The position numbers were made by a program, and so were the translations under genes. From NCBI RefSeq assembly GCF_013408555.1, contig NZ_JACBZN010000001.1, forward strand, positions 1 through 64,000: a DNA stretch of 64,000 nt, written 5' to 3'. Positions 43,656 to 52,812 of this stretch are shown one piece after another. Numbering within the stretch: the first letter of the stretch is position 1; each line of letters opens with the position of its first letter. Source of the stretch: Aeromicrobium tamlense (GTDB lineage: Bacteria > Actinomycetota > Actinomycetes > Propionibacteriales > Nocardioidaceae). The notes beneath the pieces are model-generated. The model did no database searches and was not told the origin of the DNA. It was given only the letters and a program-made list of their open reading frames with translations.

Positions 43656-44513
43656 ATGTCGCACCCCCGCGTGGGTGTGGTCGGCGCCGGCCGTGTCGGT
43701 GCCGTCCTCGCCGCCCGGCTCCAGCGAGCCGGTCACCACCTCGTCGGCGTCAGCGGAGGCTCCGACGCCTCCCGCCTCCGTGTGCAGACCCTGCTCGGCG
43801 GCGTGACCGTGCTCGAGCCCGCCGAGGTCGTGCGGCGTGCCGAGATCGTCGTCCTGGCCGTGCCCGACGACGCCCTGGCCGGCGTCGTGGCCGAGCTCGC
43901 CCCGCACGTGGGCCCCGGCCGCCTGATCGCCCACACGAGCGGCCGCCACGGCCTCGCCGTCCTCGAGCCCCTCGCGCACGCCGGCGCCCGCACCCTCGCG
44001 ATGCACCCCGCCATGACGTTCACCGGGACCGAGGTCGACCTCGACCGCGGCTGCGTCTTCGGCGTCACCGCCGCGCCCGCCGACCGCGATGCCGCCGAGA
44101 CTCTCGTCGCCGAGCTGAACGGCTCGGTCATGTGGGTCGACGAGGCCGACCGCGCGACCTACCACGCCTCGCTCGCCCACGGCGCGAACCACCTCACCAC
44201 GATCGTCACGCAGGCCATGGACCTGCTGCGCCAGATCGGCGCCGAGGACCCCGCCGCCGTGCTGCGCCCGCTGCTCGAGGCCGCGCTCGACAACACGCTG
44301 GCCTACGGTGACGCCGCGCTGACCGGCCCCGTCGCGCGCGGTGACGTCGACACCGTCCGCGCCCACGTCGCCCACCTGGCCGACCCGTCGGTGCGCCGCA
44401 CGTACGCCGCGCTGGCCACCGCCACCGCGGACCGCGCCGAGTCCACGGGCCGCATCGACACCGACACGGCCGACGCCGTCCGCACGGCCGTCATCCGCGA
44501 GAAGGTCCGCTGA
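43656..44513 (+). CDS. Rossmann-like / DUF2520 dehydrogenase of the pantothenate operon
   Basis: 285 residues: N-terminal NAD(P)-binding fold VGVVGAGRVGAVLAARL, then a helical DUF2520 C-domain, the layout of ketopantoate reductase and 6-phosphogluconate dehydrogenase relatives. The ATG at 43656 has AAAGG upstream. It shares one base with panC and opens the panC-panD-coaX operon. Because no panE is in the operon, a ketopantoate-reductase-like function is a reasonable guess but is not shown by sequence. Confidence 0.86.
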   Translation: MSHPRVGVVGAGRVGAVLAARLQRAGHHLVGVSGGSDASRLRVQTLLGGVTVLEPAEVVRRAEIVVLAVPDDALAGVVAELAPHVGPGRLIAHTSGRHGLAVLEPLAHAGARTLAMHPAMTFTGTEVDLDRGCVFGVTAAPADRDAAETLVAELNGSVMWVDEADRATYHASLAHGANHLTTIVTQAMDLLRQIGAEDPAAVLRPLLEAALDNTLAYGDAALTGPVARGDVDTVRAHVAHLADPSVRRTYAALATATADRAESTGRIDTDTADAVRTAVIREKVR

Positions 44514-45355
44514 TGCCCACCGTCGTCCGCACCGCGGCCGAGCTGCGCGCCGCGACGTCCGGCACCGTCGCCCTCGTCCCCACGATGGGCGCGCTGCACG
44601 ACGGCCACGTGAGCCTCATGCGGCATGCGCGTCCACTCGCCGACACGCTCGTCGTCTCGATCTTCGTCAACCCCACGCAGTTCGCACCGGGGGAGGACCT
44701 CGACGCCTACCCGCGCACGTTCGACGCCGACCTCGAGCACTGCGAGGCCGCCGGGGTCGACGTCGTCTTCGCGCCCACCGTGGACGAGATGTACCCGCAC
44801 GGCCTCGACGGCGCGATCACGGTCGACCCGGGCCCTCTCGGCTCGATCCTCGAGGGCGCCGAGCGCCCCACGCACTTCCGCGGCGTGCTCACGGTCGTCT
44901 CGAAGCTGTTCGGCCTCGTGCGTCCCGACGTCGCCGTGTTCGGCGAGAAGGACTACCAGCAGCTGACGCTGATTCGGCTCATGGCGCGCGAGCTGTGCCT
45001 GGGCGTCGAGGTCGTCGGCTGCCCCACGGTCCGCGAGGCCGACGGGCTCGCGATGAGCTCGCGCAACCGCTACCTGACCGCGTCCGAGCGCGAGCGGGCC
45101 GCCGCGATCTCGGCCGCCCTCCGCGCCGGCGTCGACGCCGGCCCCGACGGCCCCGAGGCCGTCCTCCATGCCGCCGGGAAGGTGCTGGCCGACGCCGGCA
45201 TCGACCCGGACTATCTCGTGCTCACCAGCCCCGACCTCGGACCGGCCCAGCCCGGCCGGGAGTCGCGCCTGCTGGTGGCCGCCCGGGTGGGCCGACCGCG
45301 CCTGCTCGACAACTGCGCCGTCCCTCTCGGGGACGTCGCGAAGAGAGGGAAGTGA
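44513..45355 (+). CDS. panC: Pantothenate synthetase
   Basis: 280 residues. ATP-binding motif [24 protein letters not shown], the FGEKDYQQL loop and SSRNRYL are all present. It joins pantoate and beta-alanine with ATP to give pantothenate. The start overlaps the DUF2520 gene by one base; panD follows after 4 bases. Confidence 0.97.
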   Translation: MPTVVRTAAELRAATSGTVALVPTMGALHDGHVSLMRHARPLADTLVVSIFVNPTQFAPGEDLDAYPRTFDADLEHCEAAGVDVVFAPTVDEMYPHGLDGAITVDPGPLGSILEGAERPTHFRGVLTVVSKLFGLVRPDVAVFGEKDYQQLTLIRLMARELCLGVEVVGCPTVREADGLAMSSRNRYLTASERERAAAISAALRAGVDAGPDGPEAVLHAAGKVLADAGIDPDYLVLTSPDLGPAQPGRESRLLVAARVGRPRLLDNCAVPLGDVAKRGK

Positions 45356-45359
45356 CCCC

Positions 45360-45776
45360 ATGCTGCGCACCATGATGAAGTCCAAGATCCACCGCGCCAC
45401 CGTGACGCAGGCCGACCTGCACTACGTCGGCTCGGTCACCGTCGACGAGGACCTGCTCGACGCGTCCGACATCCTGCCGGGCGAGCTCGTGCACATCGTC
45501 GACGTCACCAACGGCGCCCGCCTGGAGACCTACACGATCGCCGGCCCCCGCGGCTCGGGCGTCATCGGCATCAACGGCGCTGCCGCGCACCTCGTGCACC
45601 CCGGCGACATCGTCATCCTCATCGCCTACGCGCAGGTCGAGGACGCCGAGGCCCGCGAGCTGCAGCCGAGCGTCGTGTTCGTCGACGCCGACAACTCGAT
45701 CGTCACGCTGGGCCACGACGCCGCCGACGTCCCGGCCGACTCGGGCCTCAAGCGCGGAGACCTGGTGACCGTATGA
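45360..45776 (+). CDS. panD: Aspartate 1-decarboxylase
   Basis: 138 residues. The self-processing site is G24-S25 (HYVGSVT), where cleavage makes the pyruvoyl cofactor. Conserved Lys9 ([12 protein letters not shown]) and the GAAAHL loop are present. It supplies beta-alanine to PanC. Length and motif match the actinobacterial enzyme. Confidence 0.97.
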   Translation: MLRTMMKSKIHRATVTQADLHYVGSVTVDEDLLDASDILPGELVHIVDVTNGARLETYTIAGPRGSGVIGINGAAAHLVHPGDIVILIAYAQVEDAEARELQPSVVFVDADNSIVTLGHDAADVPADSGLKRGDLVTV

Positions 45777-45789
45777 GCGAGCGACGGGC

Positions 45790-46566
45790 ATGACCCTGCT
45801 GGCGATCGACGCGGGCAACGCCGACACGAGCATCGGCCTGTTCGACGGCGACGAGCTGATCGCCGACTTCGTCGTCGCCTCCGACGAGCGCCGCACGTCC
45901 GACGAGTGGTTCCTCGTGGTGGAGGGCTTCCTGCGTCGCGCGAACCTGCCCGAGGTGGACGAGATCGCCATGTGCTGCACCGTCCCGGCGCTGATGGTGG
46001 CGTTGCGGCGCACCTATCTGCGCTACTACGGCGACGTGCCCGCGTGGGTCGTCGGCCCGGGCGTGAAGACCGGCGTGCCGATCCACACCGACAACCCGCG
46101 CGAGGTCGGGACCGACCGCATCGTCAACGCGCTGGCGGCCAAGGAGCTGTACGGCGGCCCGGCGATCGTCGTCGACCTCACGGGCACGGCCACGGTCATC
46201 GACGCGATCGACGCGCAGGGTCGCTACCTCGGCGGCTCGATCGCGCCCGGCGTCGAGGTCTCGCTGGACGCGATCGTGCGCCGCAGCGCCCAGTTGCGCA
46301 GCGTCGAGATCACCACGCCGCGCGACGTCATCGGCAAGAACACGGTCGAGGCGCTGCAGTCGGGCATCGTGTTCGGCTTCGCGGGCCTCATCGACGCGAT
46401 CGTCGAGCGGATGATCGACTCGCTCGGTGAGGAGCCCGAGGACGTCTCGGTCATCGCCACCGGCAGCCACGCCGCGGTCGTGCTCACCGAGTGCGAGACG
46501 ATCACCGCCCGCGACCCGAAGCTCACGCTGCAGGGCCTGCGGCTCGTGGCCGCCAAGAATCGCTGA
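45790..46566 (+). CDS. coaX: Type III pantothenate kinase (CoaX) with altered motifs
   Basis: 258 residues in the ASKHA fold with the CoaX landmarks GTDRIVNALAA and GKNTVEALQSG. Two nucleotide-binding motifs deviate: DAGNADT replaces the usual DxGNTxT, and DLTGTATVID has one residue more than the common DFGTATT-type loop. It would phosphorylate pantothenate, the first CoA step. Start ATG 45790; an upstream ATG at 45773 opens only a six-codon frame. The order panC-panD-coaX is typical of actinobacteria. Confidence 0.9.
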   Translation: MTLLAIDAGNADTSIGLFDGDELIADFVVASDERRTSDEWFLVVEGFLRRANLPEVDEIAMCCTVPALMVALRRTYLRYYGDVPAWVVGPGVKTGVPIHTDNPREVGTDRIVNALAAKELYGGPAIVVDLTGTATVIDAIDAQGRYLGGSIAPGVEVSLDAIVRRSAQLRSVEITTPRDVIGKNTVEALQSGIVFGFAGLIDAIVERMIDSLGEEPEDVSVIATGSHAAVVLTECETITARDPKLTLQGLRLVAAKNR

Positions 46567-46582
46567 GCCCCACGCCCTCTTC

Positions 46583-46647
46583 TCCGCTTCTGGAACGCGT
46601 TGCACCGTTCTCGACGTGAAATGGGTGCAACGCGCTCCAGAAGTGGA
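46583..46647. repeat. Intergenic palindrome, family A copy 2 (bidirectional terminator)
   Basis: 24-nt arms (46583-46606 and 46624-46647) match at 22 positions. Shares TTCTGGAACG and CCAGAAGTGGAG with the copy at 12441-12501. It lies between convergent coaX and GDPD genes. Confidence 0.8.
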
Positions 46648-46668
46648 GCGGGGTGCCGGGCGGGCGAG

Positions 46669-47391
46669 TCAGACGAGCGCCGGGCGGGCGGCGGAGACGT
46701 CGTTCGTGGTGACCGAGTCGACCCCGAGGGCGCCGAGGCGCTCGACCTGCTGCGGGTCGTCCACGGTCCACGCCGTCAGGGTGCCGCCGGACTGGTGCAC
46801 GCGCTCGACGAGCGCGCGGTCCACGCGGCGGGCGCTGACGTGGAACTCGTCGAAGCGCTCGAGGTCCTCGCGGCTCGGGCGGCTCCGGGTCACCAGGCCC
46901 ACGGCATGGTGCACCGGCAGCGCGGCCTCGCAGATCGCACGGTCGACGCTCATCAGCGTGGCGCGGCTGTGGCTGCCGAGCTCGTCGAGCACGGCGCGCA
47001 CGTAGGAGCGCGGGTCCACCGGAGCGGGCTTCAGCTCGACGACGAGCCGCGCGTCGGTGCCGCGCAGCGCGTGCACGACGTCGCGCAGGGTGGGCACGGG
47101 CGTCCCGGCGAAGGTCGGCGACTTCCAGCTGCCGGCGTCGAGCTCCGCCAGCTCGGCCAGGGTGAACCGCTGGACCGACAGGCCCACCTTGGCGGTGCGC
47201 ACGTGGCGCAGGTTCGTGGTGCGCAGCGGCGAGCGGTCGTGCATCAGCACGATCGAGCCGTCGGCCGTGGGCTGCACGTCGACCTCGAGGGCGTCGGCCC
47301 CCAGGCGCACCGCTTCGCGCAGTGCGGGGATGGTGTTCTCGGGGTGCGTCGCGCTCTGCCCCCGGTGGGCGGTGATCCGCGGTGCTGTCAT
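46669..47391 (-). CDS. Glycerophosphodiester phosphodiesterase
   Basis: 240 residues of the GDPD TIM-barrel family: ITAHRGQSATHPENT at the start (catalytic His/Arg/Glu), ALEVDVQPTADGSIVLMHD (metal ligands), VVELKP, and GTLTAWTVDDPQQ near the end. It hydrolyses glycerophosphodiesters to glycerol-3-phosphate and an alcohol. No signal peptide, so likely cytosolic (UgpQ-like). Confidence 0.94.
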   Translation of the reverse strand: MTAPRITAHRGQSATHPENTIPALREAVRLGADALEVDVQPTADGSIVLMHDRSPLRTTNLRHVRTAKVGLSVQRFTLAELAELDAGSWKSPTFAGTPVPTLRDVVHALRGTDARLVVELKPAPVDPRSYVRAVLDELGSHSRATLMSVDRAICEAALPVHHAVGLVTRSRPSREDLERFDEFHVSARRVDRALVERVHQSGGTLTAWTVDDPQQVERLGALGVDSVTTNDVSAARPALV

Positions 47392-47497
47392 GGCTCCACG
47401 CTGCCCGCCGCACCTGACCGTGAGGTGAACGCACCCTGTGGATCGGCCGAACTTCCGCCGACGTGCGTCCGGGACCGCGGGTGGAGTCGTGCCGCGC

Positions 47498-47503
47498 TAG
47501 CCT
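47498..47503 (+). promoter_or_regulatory. -10 box, leaderless start
   Basis: TAGCCT, 6 bases before ATG 47510; no Shine-Dalgarno. Confidence 0.6.
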
Positions 47504-47509
47504 CCGGGG

Positions 47510-48091
47510 ATGAGGATCTTGCGCCTGGTCGCCGACGTGTACTGGTTCTTCAGCCGATGGACGTTCCGGTCGGAGCCCGCGCCGCAGCACTCGGGCATCC
47601 TGCTCGCGGCGCCCCACACCTCGAACTGGGACTTCGTCCTCATGCTGGGCGTCGCCTGGCGCGCCGGCTTCCGCCCGAAGTTCCTCGGCAAGAAGGAGCT
47701 CTTCCGCGGCCCGGCGGGCCCGATCATGCGCGCGCTCGGTGGCGTGGCCGTCGACCGCAAGAACCCGGCCGGACTCGTCGACGACCTCGTGAAGCAGGCT
47801 CGCTCGGGCGAGACCTTCCAGCTGGTCATCACGCCCGAGGGCACCCGCGGGAACGTGCCGCGCTGGAAGTCGGGCTTCTACCGCCTGGCCCGCGAGGCCG
47901 ACCTGCCCGTCACGCTCGCGTACTGTGACCGCACCACCATGACGACCGGCCTCGGCCCGACGATCCACCTCACGGGCGACGTGAAGGCCGACATGGACGT
48001 GATGCGCGCCTTCTTCGCCGACAAGGCCGGGGTGCGTCCCGAGCGTCGCGTGGAGCCCTACCTGGCCGAGGAGGGCCGCGCGGCCGAGTGA
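47510..48091 (+). CDS. 1-acylglycerol-3-phosphate acyltransferase-like protein
   Basis: 193 residues with the HX4D motif (HTSNWD), the FLGKKELFRGP and GGVAVDRKNPAG boxes and PEGTRG, all of the PlsC acyltransferase family. It is shorter than typical PlsC (about 240 residues) and lacks an N-terminal membrane anchor, so its acyl acceptor is uncertain. Leaderless promoter. Confidence 0.9.
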   Translation: MRILRLVADVYWFFSRWTFRSEPAPQHSGILLAAPHTSNWDFVLMLGVAWRAGFRPKFLGKKELFRGPAGPIMRALGGVAVDRKNPAGLVDDLVKQARSGETFQLVITPEGTRGNVPRWKSGFYRLAREADLPVTLAYCDRTTMTTGLGPTIHLTGDVKADMDVMRAFFADKAGVRPERRVEPYLAEEGRAAE

Positions 48092-48119
48092 CCGTGTCGG
48101 CGGCCCTCGAGCCGCCGAC

Positions 48120-48125
48120 TAGACT
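48120..48125 (+). promoter_or_regulatory. -10 box of lysS
   Basis: TAGACT, 8 bases before GTG 48134; leader of zero to two bases. Confidence 0.5.
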
Positions 48126-48133
48126 CGTGCCTC

Positions 48134-49636
48134 GTGACCGAGACGCCTGAACTTCCCGAGGACGACCTGCCCGAGCAGATGCGGGTGCGCCGGGAGAAGC
48201 GCCAGCGCCTGCTGGACTCCGGCGTCGATCCGTACCCGCTGCTCGTCGAGCGCACGCACACGATCCGTGAGGTCGTCGAGGCCCACGACCCCGAGCAGCT
48301 CGGCGCCGACGCGCACACCGGCCAGGTCGTGTCGATCGCCGGCCGCGTCATCTTCCTGCGCAACACCGGCAAGCTGTGCTTCGTCCGGCTGCGCGAGGGC
48401 GACGGCTCCGAGATCCAGGCGATGCTGTCGCTGGCCGAGGTGGGCGAGGAGTCGCTCGCCGACTTCAAGGCGCTCGTCGACCTGGGCGACCACCTCGTCG
48501 TCACGGGCGAGGTCATCACCAGCCGTCGCGGCGAGCTCTCGGTCATGGCCACCCGCTGGCAGATCGCGGCCAAGACGCTCCGTCCCCTGCCCATCGAGCA
48601 CAAGCCGCTCTCGGACGAGGCCCGCACCCGCATGCGCTACCTCGACCTGATCGTCCGCGAGGACGCGCGCCAGAACGTGCGCGTCAAGGCCTCCGTGCTG
48701 AAGTCGCTGCGCGCCACGCTCGACCGTCACGGCTACATCGAGGTCGAGACGCCGGTCCTGCAGCACACCAACGGCGGCGCCGCGGCCCGCCCGTTCCACA
48801 CGCACCTCAACGCGTTCGACGAGCCGGTGCTGCTGCGCATCGCCCTCGAGCTGCACCTCAAGCGTGGCCTGGTGGGCGGCATCGACAAGGTCTACGAGAT
48901 CGGCAAGACCTTCCGCAACGAGGGCGTCGACAACACCCACAACCCCGAGTTCATGATGCTCGAGGCGTACGAGGCGTACGGCTCCTACGACACGATGGCC
49001 GAGCTGGTCCGCGACCTCGTCGTCGACGCCGCGCGCGCGGTGGGCAAGACCGTGGTCCCGGGCCGTGACGGCACCGAGATCGACCTCGAGGCCCCGTGGC
49101 GCCGCGCCACGATCCACGAGCTCGTCGCCGAGGCCACGGGCGCCGCGATCGATGTCCACACGCCCGAGGCGAAGGTGCGCGAGGTCGCGCGCGACCACGG
49201 CGTCGCCCTGCAGGACGGCTGGGGCGCGGGCGAGGTCGTGCTCGAGCTCTTCGAGAAGCTCGTCGAGCACACCCTGATCCAGCCCACGTTCGTGTGCGAC
49301 TACCCCGAGGCCGTGCGTCCGCTGGCGAAGAAGCACCGCACCACGCCGGGCCTGGTCGAGGCGTGGGACCTCATCATCAACGGCGTCGAGCTGGCGCCGG
49401 CGTACTCCGAGCTGAACGACCCGGTGATCCAGCGCGAGCGGCTGGAGGAGCAGGCGCGTCTCGCGGCCGCCGGCGACCCCGAGGCGATGGACGTCGACGA
49501 GGACTTCCTCCGCGCGCTCGAGTTCGGCATGCCGCCCGCCGGTGGCATCGGCCTGGGCGTCGACCGCCTCGTCATGCTGCTGCAGGGCATCGGCATCCGG
49601 GAGGCCATCCTCTTCCCGGTCCAGCGCCGCGAGTAG
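48134..49636 (+). CDS. lysS: Lysyl-tRNA synthetase (class II)
   Basis: 500 residues, standard for LysRS. The OB-fold anticodon-binding domain spans about 50-165; class II motif 2 is FRNEGVDNTHNPEFMMLE and motif 3 GLGVDRLVMLLQG. It charges tRNA-Lys. GTG start with a -10 box so close that the mRNA has almost no leader. Its stop codon directly abuts that of the convergent M20 peptidase. Confidence 0.97.
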   Translation: MTETPELPEDDLPEQMRVRREKRQRLLDSGVDPYPLLVERTHTIREVVEAHDPEQLGADAHTGQVVSIAGRVIFLRNTGKLCFVRLREGDGSEIQAMLSLAEVGEESLADFKALVDLGDHLVVTGEVITSRRGELSVMATRWQIAAKTLRPLPIEHKPLSDEARTRMRYLDLIVREDARQNVRVKASVLKSLRATLDRHGYIEVETPVLQHTNGGAAARPFHTHLNAFDEPVLLRIALELHLKRGLVGGIDKVYEIGKTFRNEGVDNTHNPEFMMLEAYEAYGSYDTMAELVRDLVVDAARAVGKTVVPGRDGTEIDLEAPWRRATIHELVAEATGAAIDVHTPEAKVREVARDHGVALQDGWGAGEVVLELFEKLVEHTLIQPTFVCDYPEAVRPLAKKHRTTPGLVEAWDLIINGVELAPAYSELNDPVIQRERLEEQARLAAAGDPEAMDVDEDFLRALEFGMPPAGGIGLGVDRLVMLLQGIGIREAILFPVQRRE

Positions 49637-50983
49637 TCAGTCGCGGGCGAGGTTCCGCAGCAGGAGGGCCTCGGCGAGGACGACGCGCTCGAACTCCGCG
49701 AGATGCAGACCCTCGTTGGCGCCGTGCGCGCGGGTGTCGGGGTCCTCGACGCCCGTCACGAGCACGCTGGCCTGCGGGAACGTCTCGAGGAACTCCGCGA
49801 TGAACGGGATCGAGCCGCCGATGCCCATGTCCACGGGCGCGGTGCCGTCCCAGGCCTCGGTGAAGGCGGCGCGCGCCGCGTCGTAGGCCGGGCCGGTGGC
49901 GTCGATCGAGGTCGCCTCGCCGGTGTCCACCACGGTGAAGCCGAGCTCGGCGCCCCACGGCACGTGCTGCTCGCAGTGACGGCGCAGGCACTCCAGCGCG
50001 TTCTCGGCGGTGTCGCCGGGCGCGATGCGCAGCGAGACCTTGGCCCGGGCAGCGGGGACGAGCGTGTTGCTCGCGCCGTCGACGGCGGGGGCGTCGAGGC
50101 CCGTGATCGACAGCGCGGGCTTCGTCCAGAGGCGCTCGACGACAGCGCCCGTGCCGATCCACTCCACGCCGGGGTTCGCACCGGACTCGGCCCGCAACCG
50201 CTCCTCGGGGTACTCGACGTCGGCGGCGGGGCCGTGGTGCAGGCCCTCGATCACGAGGTCGCCCGCGTCGTCGTGGAACGAGGCGATCAGCCGGCTCAGC
50301 GCGATCAGGGCGTCGGGCACGAGTCCGCCCCACATGCCCGAGTGCACGGCATGGGTCAGGGTGCGGACCTCGACGTCGGCGCGGACGAGCCCGCGCAGGC
50401 TCGTGGTGAGGGCGGGCACGCCGATGTCCCAGTTGGCCGAGTCGGCGATGACGATGACGTCGGCCGCGAGCCGGTCGCGGTGCCGGCGCAGCAGCTCGGG
50501 CAGGGTGTCCGAGCCGACCTCCTCCTCGCCCTCGACGAACAGGGTGACGCTGACGGGCAGGTCGTCGCCGAAGACGCGCACGGCGCCGAGGTGCGCGGCG
50601 ATGCCGGCCTTGTCGTCGGCCGCGCCGCGGGCGTAGAGCCGCCCGTCGCGCTCGGTCGGCTCGAACGGTGGCGAGTCCCACTCCGCGTGGTCGTTCTCGG
50701 GCTGCACGTCGTGGTGGGCGTAGAGCAGCACGGTGGGAGCGCCGGCCGGTCCGGCCTTGTGGGCGATGACGGCCGGGGCGCCGCCGTCCTCGCGTGCGCT
50801 GACGATGTCCACGCTGTCGAAGTCCTCGGCACGCAGCAGCTCCGCGACTGCCTCGGCGCTGCGGCGCACGTCGTCCGCCCGCGCCGGGTCGGCGCTCACC
50901 GAAGGGATGCGGACGAGGTCCTCGAGGTCCCGGCGGATCCCGGGGAGGAGCTGCTGGACCCTGGCGCGGATGTCGGCACTCAT
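49637..50983 (-). CDS. M20 family dipeptidase
   Basis: 448 residues. The zinc-binding pattern of M20 metallopeptidases is present: LLYAHHDVQPE, RGAADDKAG, VEGEEEVGS (general base Glu pair), and the last His in GANEGLHLAEFER. A dimerisation lid lies in the middle (HAVHSGMWGGL). It cleaves dipeptides or N-acyl amino acids in the cytosol. Confidence 0.93.
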   Translation of the reverse strand: MSADIRARVQQLLPGIRRDLEDLVRIPSVSADPARADDVRRSAEAVAELLRAEDFDSVDIVSAREDGGAPAVIAHKAGPAGAPTVLLYAHHDVQPENDHAEWDSPPFEPTERDGRLYARGAADDKAGIAAHLGAVRVFGDDLPVSVTLFVEGEEEVGSDTLPELLRRHRDRLAADVIVIADSANWDIGVPALTTSLRGLVRADVEVRTLTHAVHSGMWGGLVPDALIALSRLIASFHDDAGDLVIEGLHHGPAADVEYPEERLRAESGANPGVEWIGTGAVVERLWTKPALSITGLDAPAVDGASNTLVPAARAKVSLRIAPGDTAENALECLRRHCEQHVPWGAELGFTVVDTGEATSIDATGPAYDAARAAFTEAWDGTAPVDMGIGGSIPFIAEFLETFPQASVLVTGVEDPDTRAHGANEGLHLAEFERVVLAEALLLRNLARD

Positions 50984-51107
50984 GGACCCAACCTAGGACG
51001 CGATCGGGTATCAGGTGCTCCGGGGCGGACCTCGTCAACGACGTCAGTCCGCCGGCACGCGCTCGGGGCGTCGGCGGCGGAGCTCTTCCACACCCCGGGG
51101 GTCCCCC

Positions 51108-52133
51108 ATGAGAACCACGACCGAACAGCTGGAGGCCCTGCGCGGCCGCTTCCGCACCGTCGAGCAGGCCGTGCCCGGCGACGAGGACCTCGGTCCGTTC
51201 AAGCTCCTGCCCGGCACCTGGTCCAACGAGCCCGACCTCGCGGGCCGGGGCTGGAACATGATCGCGCTGCCCTTCGGCCCGCCGCAGGGTGCGACGTTCC
51301 GGCCGCCGTACCGGCTGCTGATGAACCAGTACAACGAGAAGCTGACGTTCAGCCTCGTCGACAAGGCGGTGCCGAACCGCGGCATCGCCCCGGCGGCGGC
51401 TGGGCTCACGCCGAACGCCGACCAGCTGCTCGTCGCGCTCGACTACGAGCAGGGCATCAAGCAGATCGTCTCCGACGACTTCCCGTCGACGAGCCTGACC
51501 GGCGCGCCGGACACTGCGATCCACCACGAGCCGGGTCTCTTCCTGAGCATGACCGACCCGCTCGACGAGGACGTCGTGGACATCGCCCGGCTCGCCACGA
51601 TCCCGCACGGCGACTCGGTGCTGGGCCTGGGCGTCGCGACGGTATCGGACGGTCCGCCGACGATCACGGGCATCAACGCCCTGCCGCTGGGCGTCAACCA
51701 GGACGTCGACGCCAACCCGTACCTGCAGCCCTACAAGCACTTCCGCGACGCGCCGTTCCGCGGGCTGTTCAACCCCGTGGACTCGACCGCGCTGCTCAAG
51801 GCGGCGAACGAGGGCGTCGACATCGTGCGCACCACCCGGCTCGAGTTCGACAGCACCGTCGCCACCGGCGGCATCTCGAACATCCCGTTCATCGTGCGCC
51901 AGGCCAACGCCTCGGAGATGAAGTCGACCTTCTGGATCCAGGAGGTCCGCAACGCGGACGGCGGCATCGACCTGCGGCTGCAGTACGCCCAGGTCGTGCA
52001 GCTGGACTTCTTCGACCGCTTCGACGGCGGTCCGGGCCGCATCAAGTGGCCGCACGTCAGCATCAACACGCTCGCGAAGGTCGAGGACCCGCCGGCCCCC
52101 GGCCCCGGCGGCTACGACGTCATGCCGAGCTGA
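51108..52133 (+). CDS. Uncharacterised protein, possible heme-binding/nitrobindin-like beta barrel
   Basis: 341 residues, no signal peptide or membrane span. The start of the domain reads LGPFKLLPGTWSNEPDLAG and continues with YRLLMNQYNEKLTF, reminiscent of lipocalin/nitrobindin barrels (GTW box), and the C-terminus has LRLQYAQVVQLDF and KWPHVSINTLAKV, seen in proteins annotated as heme-binding. I cannot name the family with confidence. First gene of a four-gene co-directional cassette; no clear Shine-Dalgarno before ATG 51108. Confidence 0.72.
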   Translation: MRTTTEQLEALRGRFRTVEQAVPGDEDLGPFKLLPGTWSNEPDLAGRGWNMIALPFGPPQGATFRPPYRLLMNQYNEKLTFSLVDKAVPNRGIAPAAAGLTPNADQLLVALDYEQGIKQIVSDDFPSTSLTGAPDTAIHHEPGLFLSMTDPLDEDVVDIARLATIPHGDSVLGLGVATVSDGPPTITGINALPLGVNQDVDANPYLQPYKHFRDAPFRGLFNPVDSTALLKAANEGVDIVRTTRLEFDSTVATGGISNIPFIVRQANASEMKSTFWIQEVRNADGGIDLRLQYAQVVQLDFFDRFDGGPGRIKWPHVSINTLAKVEDPPAPGPGGYDVMPS

Positions 52134-52139
52134 GCGCGT

Positions 52140-52168
52140 CCGGTGCCGGGTATCAGTCCCGGCACCGG
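52140..52168 (+). terminator. Hairpin between cassette genes 1 and 2
   Basis: Perfect 11-bp stem (52140-52150 with 52158-52168) with loop TATCAGT. It lies between co-directional genes, so is probably partial termination or mRNA processing. The 10-mer CGGGTATCAG here recurs at 51005-51014 before gene 1. Confidence 0.55.
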
Positions 52169-52212
52169 GCGCCTCCCCGCCAGCACCCCCACCTCCCGAC
52201 AGGACCACCGAG

Positions 52213-52812
52213 ATGACCGACATCCGCTTCGAAGGCGACATCATCCACTTGGAGGGGCTCGTCGTGCGCGCCACGGCGAACGACCTCATCCTCGACGCGG
52301 CCGCGCGCCGCCGGACCAACACGCCGTTCCGGCGGGCCCTCGTCCACGACTTCGACGACGGCCTGACCCTCAACTGGGACCACGACTACCCCGGCGGCGT
52401 CAGCGTCAACGCGTGCAAGCAGATCTCCGGCTTCGACAACCGGGACTGGCTGATCGTGCGCAGCCGTATCCACCAGCAGTTCGGCACCGACTTCATGCTC
52501 GACGGCGGCGCGGACCGTCGCGGGCGGATCTTCGGCTCGTTGCGGCGCAACCCGTTCCGGCGCGCGCTCGTCCACGGCTTCGGGGACACCCTGGTGCTGA
52601 ACTGGGACCGCGACTACACCGGCGGCGTGGTCGTCAACGGGCGCGTGACGATGCCCGACGGCGCCGTCGTCGCCGGCCAGGACGTCGCGGCGACGCTGAC
52701 GTCCCTGCAGGGCCAGGTGACCGCGTTGACGACCGAGCTCACCGCCGCCACCGCCGCGATCGCCGACCTCACGGCCCGCGTCACTGCGCTCGAGTCCGAG
52801 GTCACGCCATGA
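52213..52812 (+). CDS. Uncharacterised protein with duplicated 31-residue motif and C-terminal coiled coil
   Basis: 199 residues, no signal peptide. Residues 36-66 and 112-142 are two copies of one motif (22 of 31 identical) with key residues PFRRALVH, LNW and D-Y-x-G-G-V. Residues 158-197 form a heptad coiled coil of Ala/Leu/Thr, suggesting oligomerisation. The motif with its GGV turn looks like repeat strands of a beta structure, as in fibre proteins, but I do not recognise it. It overlaps the metallopeptidase gene by 4 bases, so the two are made together. Confidence 0.75.
   Translation: MTDIRFEGDIIHLEGLVVRATANDLILDAAARRRTNTPFRRALVHDFDDGLTLNWDHDYPGGVSVNACKQISGFDNRDWLIVRSRIHQQFGTDFMLDGGADRRGRIFGSLRRNPFRRALVHGFGDTLVLNWDRDYTGGVVVNGRVTMPDGAVVAGQDVAATLTSLQGQVTALTTELTAATAAIADLTARVTALESEVTP

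Noticed and set aside
45773-45793. Tiny frame ATGAGCGAGCGACGGGCATGA overlapping the coaX start, here counted only as six codons
   Set aside because: Too short to be a gene; at most a leader peptide for coaX, with no supporting evidence.
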